Of a stretch of DNA of 6,178 nucleotides, positions 1 to 6,164 are shown piece by piece (position 1 is the first letter of the stretch; every line of letters starts with the position of its first letter). The stretch lies in contig JAGLNZ010000457.1 in the NCBI GenBank assembly GCA_023139225.1, positions 1 to 6,178 on the forward strand, given 5' to 3'. This DNA is from Desulfobacula sp. (lineage in GTDB: Bacteria > Desulfobacterota > Desulfobacteria > Desulfobacterales > Desulfobacteraceae). Position numbers and translations under genes: made by a program. The notes beneath the pieces were generated by a model, which saw only the letters and a list, made by a program, of their open reading frames with translations, ran no database searches and was not told where the DNA came from.

Positions 1-1111
1 TGACAATTCCTTTATTAAAGATGCCATTGGCTGCCCAGGCAAAATCATCATAATAGGGGCCTGTGACAGTGAGGGCACCATGGATGGCCGGTTCAATAAA
101 GTTTTGCCCTCCCAGCGGTTTCAAGCTGCCGCCCACAAAGACAACCGAAGCAAAATCATAGGCTGTTTTAAGTTCTCCAAATGTATCCCATAAAATAATT
201 CCCGGTCCTGTCAGAGGGGAATTTATTCCGGATCTTAGGTGAAAATTTAAATTTTGGGAAGTTAAGAGTCCTTTCCATGGGTTGACTCTGTGCATATGCC
301 GGGGAAAGATGGCCACAACCTGATCCGGGAATGTTGTTAAAATATTTTTTATTATATGGACAATATTTTTTTCTTCCTGCTTTCTGACAGATGCCAGAAT
401 GGTCAGCGGCAGGGCCTGGGGAAGGATTTTTTTTATTTGTTTCAGGGTGTCGGTATCAGGCATATCAGTTTTGATGGATTCAAACTTGATATTCAGCATG
501 GTTTTAACCATTGTTTTTTTAAAAATTTGCATATACCTTCTTGCATCCTGATTTGAAGTTGCAAGAATATAGTCCGGTGCCAGGTGTTTCCATAAAAATT
601 TTGTTTTTAGATAATGGTTAAAACTTTTCTTTGAAAGCCTTGCATTTATAATAAAAATTTTGGTGTGGTTCTGTTTCAGATAAAAGAGCAGGGCCGGCCA
701 AATTTCCGTTTCAAGCAATACCATGATACAAGGATTGATTGTTTTTACGGCTTCTTTCATGGTATGAGGCATATCAAAAGGAAACCACTCTATCTTAAGA
801 TCAATTAATTTACTGATATTGTTATTGATCAATCTTTTTTTTAAAATATCAATCCCCTGGGATGTTGTGGCGGTAACCAGGACCTTTGCCTTTTTTTTTG
901 GCTCAAGCGTTTGGATAAGATTGACAGCAAGGTAAGCTTCGCCCGCAGAAGCCGCCTGAATCCATATGTCAGCCTTTGAGTGATGGAATGAAGTGACCCG
1001 TTTTTGAAATTCAAATTTCAGGCGCCTGCTTTTCTTAAGAAAAGGAAGGGCAAGCTTCCAGAGCATATTGTAAAGTCTGAAAAAATTGAGTATAAAGGCA
1101 TTCTTTGTCAT
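1..1111 (-). CDS. waaA: 3-deoxy-D-manno-octulosonic acid (Kdo) transferase, C-terminus cut by window edge
   Basis: Family role: a GT30 glycosyltransferase on the cytoplasmic face of the inner membrane that moves Kdo from CMP-Kdo to the tetra-acylated lipid A precursor. The minus-strand frame is open for 370 codons from the ATG at 1111 to the window edge. Full-length family members are about 420-430 residues, so roughly 50-60 C-terminal residues are missing. Visible landmarks are a hydrophobic N-terminal anchor (residues 8-25), QAASAGE (52-58, E58 at the catalytic-base position), ETEIWP (134-139), NARLS (156-160), LNIKFE (206-211), FPRHMHR (269-275), DTFGEL (309-314), GGSL (327-330) and GGQNFIEPAIHG (334-345). 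The order of these blocks matches E. coli WaaA throughout, so family assignment is secure. Start choice is uncertain: an in-frame ATG at 1129 would add six residues and neither has a good ribosome binding site. Several motif residues differ from the usual ones (see findings). Whether it adds one, two or more Kdo units cannot be read from the sequence. Confidence 0.93.
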   Translation of the reverse strand, partial: MTKNAFILNFFRLYNMLWKLALPFLKKSRRLKFEFQKRVTSFHHSKADIWIQAASAGEAYLAVNLIQTLEPKKKAKVLVTATTSQGIDILKKRLINNNISKLIDLKIEWFPFDMPHTMKEAVKTINPCIMVLLETEIWPALLFYLKQNHTKIFIINARLSKKSFNHYLKTKFLWKHLAPDYILATSNQDARRYMQIFKKTMVKTMLNIKFESIKTDMPDTDTLKQIKKILPQALPLTILASVRKQEEKNIVHIIKNILTTFPDQVVAIFPRHMHRVNPWKGLLTSQNLNFHLRSGINSPLTGPGIILWDTFGELKTAYDFASVVFVGGSLKPLGGQNFIEPAIHGALTVTGPYYDDFAWAANGIFNKGIV

Positions 1112-1176
1112 GGGGACATATGCTCTCATTTTTTTTAAATATTGACAATACCTCTTGGTATAATAAATTAAGGTTT
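1112..1176. promoter_or_regulatory. Divergent waaA/msbA intergenic region with promoter-like elements
   Basis: This AT-rich stretch is the only space between the divergent waaA and msbA starts, so it should carry promoters for both. On the plus strand there is a perfect TTGACA (1142-1147) and a perfect TATAAT (1159-1164), but only 11 bases apart, too short for a normal sigma-70 pair. A TTGACA/TAAATT pair (1164-1169) with a 16-base spacer is possible, which would put the transcript start almost at the msbA ATG. On the minus strand TATTAT (1165 down to 1160) could be the waaA -10 element, although no good -35 lies upstream of it. The elements are seen directly; their use as promoters is inferred. 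Confidence 0.4.
1148..1161. repeat. Short inverted repeat ATACC-TCTT-GGTAT, operator-like
   Basis: Five-base arms ATACC (1148-1152) and GGTAT (1157-1161) are perfect reverse complements around a four-base centre. The repeat lies between the TTGACA and TATAAT hexamers, with its right arm overlapping the latter. That placement would suit a repressor or activator site serving the divergent waaA/msbA genes, but a five-base arm is short enough to arise by chance in AT-rich DNA. Confidence 0.25.
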
Positions 1177-2940
1177 ATGGAAAAGAAAAACCCGAAACTA
1201 TCCAAATCACGGCGCAAAAAAATCATTTCCCTGGTTTCTGAATACTGGTCCAGGCTTTTGCTGGCAGCCTTTTGCATGATCATTGTAGCTGGTACAAACG
1301 GTGCCATGGCGCTTATGGTCAAACCGGTCATGGACGACATCTTCATCAGCCAGAACAGGGACATGCTCTTATTAATTCCGGGCATTGCCATTCTTATCTT
1401 TTTTTTAAAAGGCCTTGGTTCCTATGGATCAGAATATTTAATGAATTATATCGGGGAAAAGATTATCCGGTTTTTCAGGGAGTCTTTATATGAAAAGATT
1501 ACCGACCTTCCCATCTCATTTATTCATAAGGAAAAGACAGGGGCATTAATGTCCCGTATTACAAATGATGTGAATATCGTTAAAGGCATGGTTTCCACGG
1601 CAGTGATTAATTTGTTCAGGGATTTTTTTTCAGTGATTGCCTTTTTATTCGTTATTTTTTACCGGGACTGGAAACTGGCTTTGGGCGCCTTTATTGTTCT
1701 GCCCCTGGCTTTTTATCCCATTGTACTGTTTGGCAGGCGGGTTAGAAAATTTTCCACAGGAACCCAGGAGACCATGGCGGATCTGAATTCATTTTTGCAT
1801 GAAACCTTTACTGGCAGCAAGATCATCAAGATTTTTAATCTGCAGATATTTGAAAAGGAACGGTTTAAAGAGAAAACCCGGGAGCTTTTCAGGCTTGAGA
1901 TGAAAAAAGTGGTTGCCAAGGCTCTGTCTTCTCCTATCATGGAATTTTTAGGAGGACTTGGCATTGCATTTATTATCTGGTTTGGCGGTCTTCGGGTTAT
2001 TAACGGGACATCCACTCCGGGAACCTTTTTTTCATTTCTGACTGCCGTGATGATGCTTTATGATCCTGTAAAAAAATTGTCCAGGCTTAACAACACCATC
2101 CAGGAAGGCCTGGCAGCAGCCTCAAGGATATTTGATGTCCTGGAAGAAGAGTCTGTGATTTTGGAAAAACAAATCCCTGAGGTTCTTGAAGGAAGCGCCT
2201 TTAATATTGAGTTTGATCATGTCGGTTTTTCCTATAATGATAATGAAGCGCCTGCATTAAATGATATCAATCTAAATGTGGCGCCCGGAGAAGTCCTGGC
2301 CCTTGTGGGGATGAGCGGGGGAGGAAAAACCAGTCTTGTCAATCTTGTGCCCCGGCTGTATGATGTTACCCAAGGTGCCGTGCTGATCGGAGGGAAAAAC
2401 ATAAAAGAATTTTCAATTAAATCTTTGCGGGATCATATTTCCATTGTGACCCAAGAACCGATCCTCTTTAACGAATCAGTAAAAGATAATATCCGGTACG
2501 GCAAAATGGATGCCACGGATTTTGAGATAGAAAATGCGGCAAAGGCAGCCTATGCTTATGATTTTATACAAGGGTTTCCTCAAGGATTTGATACCATTAT
2601 CGGTGAACTTGGCTCAAGACTTTCAGGGGGGGAAAAACAAAGGCTTTGTATTGCAAGGGCTTTGATCAAGGATGCACCCATTCTTATACTGGATGAAGCA
2701 ACCTCTGCATTGGATTCTGAGGCTGAAAGGGTGGTGCAAAAGGCTTTGGAAAATTTGATGAAGGGCAGAACATCCTTTGTTATCGCCCACAGGCTGTCCA
2801 CAATTGATTATGCATCCCGGATCATTTTGTTGAAAAATGGATCCATAAAAGAACAAGGAACCCATGATGAGTTAATGGCCCAAAAAGGTGAATATTTTAA
2901 ACTTCAAACCATGCAGGCTGCAAAAGGGTTGAATACTTAA
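1177..2940 (+). CDS. msbA: Lipid A export ABC transporter, fused permease/ATPase (MsbA-like)
   Basis: Family role: a homodimeric inner-membrane flippase that moves core-lipid A from the inner to the outer leaflet using ATP. The 587-residue product has the half-transporter layout: six likely membrane segments (about 27-48, 63-84, 139-162, 165-186, 252-272, 283-300), then an ATPase domain from about 345. Seen in the latter are Walker A GMSGGGKTS (378-386, K384), Q-loop Q426, signature LSGGEKQR (482-489), Walker B ending in D506 with catalytic E507, and switch H538. MsbA-type blocks include KPVMDDIF, SRITND and AYAYDFI; E. coli MsbA is 582 residues. I chose the ATG at 1177 because the family's N-terminus begins about there. 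TAAGG at 1169-1173 leaves only three bases before it. An in-frame TTG at 1105 has better-spaced AAAGG but would overlap the waaA start. Divergence from waaA, a lipid A gene, supports MsbA over a drug exporter; substrate is inferred. Confidence 0.9.
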   Translation: MEKKNPKLSKSRRKKIISLVSEYWSRLLLAAFCMIIVAGTNGAMALMVKPVMDDIFISQNRDMLLLIPGIAILIFFLKGLGSYGSEYLMNYIGEKIIRFFRESLYEKITDLPISFIHKEKTGALMSRITNDVNIVKGMVSTAVINLFRDFFSVIAFLFVIFYRDWKLALGAFIVLPLAFYPIVLFGRRVRKFSTGTQETMADLNSFLHETFTGSKIIKIFNLQIFEKERFKEKTRELFRLEMKKVVAKALSSPIMEFLGGLGIAFIIWFGGLRVINGTSTPGTFFSFLTAVMMLYDPVKKLSRLNNTIQEGLAAASRIFDVLEEESVILEKQIPEVLEGSAFNIEFDHVGFSYNDNEAPALNDINLNVAPGEVLALVGMSGGGKTSLVNLVPRLYDVTQGAVLIGGKNIKEFSIKSLRDHISIVTQEPILFNESVKDNIRYGKMDATDFEIENAAKAAYAYDFIQGFPQGFDTIIGELGSRLSGGEKQRLCIARALIKDAPILILDEATSALDSEAERVVQKALENLMKGRTSFVIAHRLSTIDYASRIILLKNGSIKEQGTHDELMAQKGEYFKLQTMQAAKGLNT

Positions 2941-2945
2941 AGGAG
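2940..2945 (+). promoter_or_regulatory. Strong ribosome binding site for the Trm112-like gene
   Basis: AAGGAG begins on the last base of the msbA stop codon and ends six bases before the ATG at 2952. It is the best Shine-Dalgarno match in the window. It fixes the start of a very short gene and indicates that this gene is translated from the msbA transcript. Confidence 0.7.
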
Positions 2946-2951
2946 AAAATA

Positions 2952-3119
2952 ATGGCAGTTTCCAAAGAATTATTAGAAATATTGGTTTGCCCGAAATGCA
3001 AGGGTGAGATTCGTTTAAATGAAAAAAAAGACGGGCTTGTATGTGACGCATGTGCGCTTTTATATGAAATAAAAGATGATATCCCCATTATGTTGATTGA
3101 TGAGGCAAAGCCGGTTTAA
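2952..3119 (+). CDS. Trm112/YcaR-like small zinc-ribbon protein (UPF0434 family)
   Basis: This 55-residue protein opens MAVSKELLEILVCPKC and carries two CxxC pairs, C13/C16 (CPKC) and C31/C34 (CDAC), followed by ALLYEIKDDIPIML. The pattern matches the Trm112p-like family, including E. coli YcaR, which is about 60 residues. The four cysteines probably bind one zinc ion, although in YcaR itself not all are kept. Eukaryotic and archaeal Trm112 activates several RNA and protein methyltransferases by binding to them; the role of the short bacterial members is not well established. In E. coli the order is msbA-lpxK-ycaR-kdsB, so its place directly after msbA is a partial match with lpxK absent. The gap from msbA is 11 bases with a strong ribosome binding site, and the next gene starts three bases after its stop. 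Cytoplasmic; family call firm, function not. Confidence 0.88.
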   Translation: MAVSKELLEILVCPKCKGEIRLNEKKDGLVCDACALLYEIKDDIPIMLIDEAKPV

Positions 3120-3122
3120 CCG

Positions 3123-3671
3123 ATGAGTATTCCAAAAAATCCAGATCCCGCAAAACTGGTTGCGGGCTGCATTATGAACGATAAGGCATGCATTGAAAAG
3201 CTCTTCTCTTTGCTGGAAGACAAGTTCGGCCCTATTGACATCATCAGCCGCTGGCTTGATTTTGCTTATACCGATTATTATTACAAGGAAATGGGAGCGC
3301 CTCTGTTTCGAAAGGTTTTTACGTTTAAAAACCTGATTGCTCAGGATGAATTGGCCTTGATCAAAGAAAAAACCAACGAACTTGAAAAAAAGTTTACAGC
3401 TTTTGACAAGCGCGCAGTTAATATTGATCCTGGATATCTTGTTTCCTCGCGATTTATCCTGGCTACGGGAAAGGAATACTCCCACAGGATTTATATTGGT
3501 AACAAAATTTATGCAGATCTGACGTTGATGTATTCTAAAAAAGAAGGTTTTAAAACCCTGGACTGGACCTATCCGGATTATGCATCACAAAGCATGCTCT
3601 CGTTTTTATCAAAGGTCAGGGATAAATATCTTTTGGATTTAAAGGCAAGCAAAGGAAAAACAAATGATTAA
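3123..3671 (+). CDS. DUF4416 family protein, function unknown
   Basis: The 182-residue product matches my memory of the DUF4416 family, common in Deltaproteobacteria and some other anaerobic lineages, with no established function. Conserved-looking blocks are FGPID (35-39), TDYYYKEMG (50-58), KTNELE (83-88), R97 with VNIDPGYL (99-106), HRIYIG (121-126), IYADLTLMY (129-137) and TYPDYAS (149-155). The density of Asp, His, Tyr and Arg in these blocks suggests an enzyme or a nucleotide/RNA-binding protein, but this is only inference. There is no signal peptide, membrane segment or cysteine cluster, so it is probably cytoplasmic; the last ten residues are Lys-rich. The start follows the Trm112-like stop by three bases with no strong ribosome binding site (GAGG at 3102-3105 is far away), so translational coupling is likely. 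Its end overlaps yicC by eight bases. The coupling on both sides points to work connected with these neighbours. Confidence 0.85.
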   Translation: MSIPKNPDPAKLVAGCIMNDKACIEKLFSLLEDKFGPIDIISRWLDFAYTDYYYKEMGAPLFRKVFTFKNLIAQDELALIKEKTNELEKKFTAFDKRAVNIDPGYLVSSRFILATGKEYSHRIYIGNKIYADLTLMYSKKEGFKTLDWTYPDYASQSMLSFLSKVRDKYLLDLKASKGKTND

Positions 3672-4545
3672 AAGCATGACGGCTTTTTCACAAGTCTCGA
3701 AAACCTGCGACACCATCACAGCCGATGTCACCATTCGTTCCTATAATTCACGCCATCTTGATATTGCTTTTTATGGGCCGGAATCCTGCCAGGTGTTTGA
3801 GGAGGATATAAAAAAGATTATTGCCAAAACCCATGACAGGGGAAGAATTGAGATAAAACTGTTTGTCCTGGATGATGCAAAAGATCTGGATCAGTTTGAA
3901 GTGGATGAGGCAAGGGCAGCATCTTATTTTCAAGCATTAAAAAAGATAAAAGAAGATTTGAACCTGTCGGGTGATATCTGCCTTTCAAATATTTTAACTG
4001 CAAGGAATGTGATCGTTCCTTCCAAAAAAGAGCAGGATTCAAAAAAAATATGGAAGGCAATTAAGCCTTGTGTGGAAACTGCCAGTATCGATCTTGGCCT
4101 CATGCGAAAGCAGGAAGGTAAAAACCTTTATTCGGATTTGACAGCAAGAATTGATTATATTGAAAAGAATTTAAAGCTGATTGAAAGGGATGCTGCAAAA
4201 ATTCCATTGAATTATAAGCAAAGGCTGATGGAAAGGATATCCTATTTAACCGCTGACGCTGAGGGCCTGGACCCTGTCAGGATTTCCCAGGAGGCCGCCA
4301 TTTTAGCCGACAAGAGTGATGTGTCGGAAGAGATTGTTCGCCTGTACAGTCATATCAAGCAGTTTCGTGATATTCTTGATTCAGATGATTCGCAAGGCAG
4401 AAAACTTAATTTTTTGATCCAGGAATTTAACAGGGAATTTAATACCATCGGATCAAAGGCCGGGAAAGCCTCTTTGTCCCATATGGTGGTCGATCTGAAA
4501 TCCGAGCTTGAAAAAATCAGGGAACAGGTACAAAATATTGAGTAA
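3664..4545 (+). CDS. yicC: YicC/YloC family endoribonuclease
   Basis: The 293-residue protein has both YicC domains: an N-terminal domain (about 1-155) opening MIKSMTAFS with RSYNSRHLD (25-33) and HDRGRIEI (57-64), and a C-terminal DUF1732 domain (about 210-293) with GRKLNFLIQEFNREFNTIGSKA-type sequence at 245-266 and the invariant-looking ending QNIE. E. coli YicC is 287 residues and ends the same way. From the literature, B. subtilis YloC is reported to be an endoribonuclease, and E. coli YicC promotes decay of the small RNA RyhB; cytoplasmic role in RNA turnover is therefore likely, targets unknown here. An AAAGGA site at 3651-3656 lies seven bases before the ATG, supporting this start, and the ATG lies inside the end of the DUF4416 gene. 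It is followed by remA and gmk, the same neighbours as in Bacillus. Length and domain content are normal. Confidence 0.95.
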   Translation: MIKSMTAFSQVSKTCDTITADVTIRSYNSRHLDIAFYGPESCQVFEEDIKKIIAKTHDRGRIEIKLFVLDDAKDLDQFEVDEARAASYFQALKKIKEDLNLSGDICLSNILTARNVIVPSKKEQDSKKIWKAIKPCVETASIDLGLMRKQEGKNLYSDLTARIDYIEKNLKLIERDAAKIPLNYKQRLMERISYLTADAEGLDPVRISQEAAILADKSDVSEEIVRLYSHIKQFRDILDSDDSQGRKLNFLIQEFNREFNTIGSKAGKASLSHMVVDLKSELEKIREQVQNIE

Positions 4546-4560
4546 ATTTTATATATTAAA

Positions 4561-4572
4561 AAGGGTGAACCC
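4561..4572 (+). promoter_or_regulatory. remA ribosome binding site inside a tiny possible hairpin
   Basis: AAGGGTGA lies just before the remA ATG at 4573 and is a fair Shine-Dalgarno match. The last ten bases, GGG-TGAA-CCC with T/A also able to pair, form a minimal self-complementary unit that runs right up to the start codon. The stem is only three or four base pairs, so real control by folding is doubtful. The 27-base gap before remA is the longest in the plus-strand cluster. Confidence 0.4.
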
Positions 4573-4833
4573 ATGGAACAGCTTCTTTTAAATTTAGGCT
4601 TTGGAAACACTGTGGTGGCGGATAAAGTTGTGGCAATTTTGTCTCCCAACTCAGCCCCCATGAAACGGGTCAAGGATGAAGCCAGGGAAGAAAAACGCCT
4701 GATTGACGTGACTCACGGCAGAAAAACAAGGGCAATTATCATTACACAAAGTAATCATGTCATTCTTTCCGCCATCCAGGCTGAGACTGTTTCCAGTCGG
4801 TTTGAATCCCTGATGAACAAGGAAGAAGAATAA
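4573..4833 (+). CDS. remA: RemA family DNA-binding regulator (DUF370)
   Basis: This 86-residue protein aligns end to end with B. subtilis RemA (YlzA, about 89 residues): NLGFGN (7-12), [11 protein letters not shown] (22-32), [12 protein letters not shown] (43-54) and [13 protein letters not shown] (61-73). In Bacillus, RemA is a ring-forming DNA-binding protein that activates biofilm matrix and osmoprotection genes. Its DNA contacts, as I recall, include Arg18, Arg50 and Arg51; here these are K18, R50 and K51, so charge is kept but two are swapped. The tail after 80 is acidic (NKEEE). The order yicC-remA-gmk equals Bacillus yloC-ylzA-gmk, which supports orthology. What it regulates in a Gram-negative bacterium is unknown, and a matrix role should not be assumed. 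gmk begins four bases after the stop, so the two are likely translated together. Confidence 0.92.
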   Translation: MEQLLLNLGFGNTVVADKVVAILSPNSAPMKRVKDEAREEKRLIDVTHGRKTRAIIITQSNHVILSAIQAETVSSRFESLMNKEEE

Positions 4834-4837
4834 TCCC

Positions 4838-5401
4838 ATGGCTGATACCGGAAAGTTGTTTGTGATTTCCGCCCCGTCAGGGGCCGGGAAAACAACATTG
4901 GTAAGAAAGGTGCTAAACCGGTTTAAAGCTCTTTCTTATTCTGTATCCCACACCACCAGAAGCCCAAGGGAAAACGAACAAGAGGGCCTTGATTACTTTT
5001 TTATCAGTCTTGAACAGTTTGAGCAGAAAATCACCCTGGAGCACTGGCTTGAATGGGCAAAGGTTCATGATAATTATTATGGTACGTCCAAAGAACTTGT
5101 AAGAGAATGCCTTGAAAAAGGCCAAAGTCTTCTTCTGGATATTGATGTCCAGGGGGCAAAACAGATTATGAAGTCACAGTTGGGTCCCGTTTCCATATTT
5201 ATCATGCCGCCCTCTTTTGAAGTTTTATCCCAACGACTTTTAAACCGTGGGACGGATTCAAAGCAGGTAATTGCCAAACGCCTTGAGAATGCAAAACTTG
5301 AGATGACCCAAAAAGATTTGTATCAATACGTGGTAGTCAATGACAACCTTGAGGAAGCCATAGAGAAACTTTGCTCGATAATTAAAAAAGAGATGGCATA
5401 A
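4838..5401 (+). CDS. gmk: Guanylate kinase
   Basis: Family role: converts GMP (or dGMP) and ATP into GDP (dGDP) and ADP in the cytoplasm, an essential step in GTP supply and in recycling of GMP. The 187-residue length is typical. The P-loop is SAPSGAGKTT (11-20, with K18). The GMP-binding region contains SVSHTTRSPRENE (35-47, with R41 and R44 in the usual places) and GLDYFF (50-55, Y53), followed by EWAKVHDNYYGTS (72-84) and LLLDIDVQGA (98-107, D101). The lid and adenine side show RGTDS and IAKRL (137-149). No key residue appears to be missing. It starts four bases after remA and ends two bases before rlmB; there is no close ribosome binding site except purine-rich AAGGAAGAAGAA at the remA end, so coupling to remA translation is likely. 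Confidence 0.97.
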   Translation: MADTGKLFVISAPSGAGKTTLVRKVLNRFKALSYSVSHTTRSPRENEQEGLDYFFISLEQFEQKITLEHWLEWAKVHDNYYGTSKELVRECLEKGQSLLLDIDVQGAKQIMKSQLGPVSIFIMPPSFEVLSQRLLNRGTDSKQVIAKRLENAKLEMTQKDLYQYVVVNDNLEEAIEKLCSIIKKEMA

Positions 5402-5403
5402 CC

Positions 5404-6147
5404 ATGAAAGAAAAAAACGATACTCTTTTTGGATTTCATTCCGTGTATGAAGCATTAAAGGCCCGGAAAAGAAAATTTTATGAGATACTGATTTCAAAAA
5501 CAAGATCCTTGGGCAGAACAGAAAAAATAGAGTCCCTTGCCCGGGAAAGAAACATAAAAATCAAAGTTGCTGATCCTGAACTTCTGGACAGGATGACAAA
5601 TTTTTCAACGCATCAGGGCATGGTTGCTAAAACCTCTTTTTTCCCTGTCAAAAAAGCTTTTGAGGTTGTAACGCTTGTGCAGGAAAAAAAAACGCCCTGT
5701 TTTATTCTGGTCATGGAAAACATGGAAGATCCCCATAATCTCGGGGCATTAATCAGAACAGCACTCTGTGCCGGAGTTGACTATATACTCATCCCCAAAG
5801 ATCGGTCTGTTGGACCTTCTTCGACGGTTTCCAGAAGTTCTGCCGGTGCCATGGAACATGCCGATATCTATTTGATTACCAATACCTCTTCTATTTTAAG
5901 GTCCTTGAAAGAAAGCGGGGTGTGGATCTCCGGCCTGGATGCCGCCGGCGATACATCTTTGTTTAATGCCGATCTAACCGGAAATATTGCGCTTGTCATT
6001 GGCGGTGAACATAAAGGTATCAGGCCGCTTGTAAGAAAAGAATGTGATTTTTTGTTATCGATCCCGAATATTGGAAACATCAATTCTATGAATGCTTCCG
6101 TGGCAGGCGGCATTGCCATGTATGAAGCCGTTCGGCAGCGAAGTTGA
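5404..6147 (+). CDS. rlmB: 23S rRNA (guanosine-2'-O)-methyltransferase, RlmB/TrmH (SPOUT) family
   Basis: Family role: RlmB methylates the 2'-O of G2251 (E. coli numbering) in the peptidyl-transferase loop of 23S rRNA using S-adenosylmethionine. The 247-residue product has the expected two parts: a substrate-binding domain (about 5-79, opening LFGFHSVYEAL and including THQGMVA) and a SPOUT methylase domain (about 99-241). The three SPOUT motifs are present: DPHNLGALIRTA (109-120, N112 and R118), IGGEHKGIRPLV (199-210, E202) and SIPNIGNINSMNASVA (219-234), which form the trefoil knot and cofactor pocket. E. coli RlmB is 243 residues and ends similarly with EAVRQR. Motif 3 usually reads IPM..G...SLN, and here reads IPN and SMN. 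The N-terminal domain favours RlmB over TrmL or TrmH, but a tRNA or other rRNA target cannot be excluded. Start is two bases after gmk. Confidence 0.92.
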   Translation: MKEKNDTLFGFHSVYEALKARKRKFYEILISKTRSLGRTEKIESLARERNIKIKVADPELLDRMTNFSTHQGMVAKTSFFPVKKAFEVVTLVQEKKTPCFILVMENMEDPHNLGALIRTALCAGVDYILIPKDRSVGPSSTVSRSSAGAMEHADIYLITNTSSILRSLKESGVWISGLDAAGDTSLFNADLTGNIALVIGGEHKGIRPLVRKECDFLLSIPNIGNINSMNASVAGGIAMYEAVRQRS

Positions 6148-6164
6148 AGAAGAGCAGGCAGCAA

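Noticed and set aside
356..556. Plus-strand reading frame of 66 codons inside waaA
   Set aside because: It lies opposite the conserved WaaA coding frame and its Phe-rich product is what antisense of Lys-rich codons gives.
1035..1391. Minus-strand reading frame of 118 codons crossing the waaA/msbA boundary
   Set aside because: It overlaps the start regions of two well-supported genes, in other frames, and its product shows no family resemblance.
3060..3485. Minus-strand reading frame of 141 codons opposite the DUF4416 gene
   Set aside because: The plus strand carries a recognised protein family in an operon; the opposite product has no visible domain or ribosome binding site.
4546..4572. Internal promoter before remA (TATATT at 4552-4557)
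   Set aside because: No -35-like hexamer lies at 16-18 bases upstream, and such AT runs are common in this DNA.
5868..6164. Minus-strand reading frame of 98 codons opposite the end of rlmB
   Set aside because: It mirrors the conserved SPOUT motifs of RlmB and has no features of its own.
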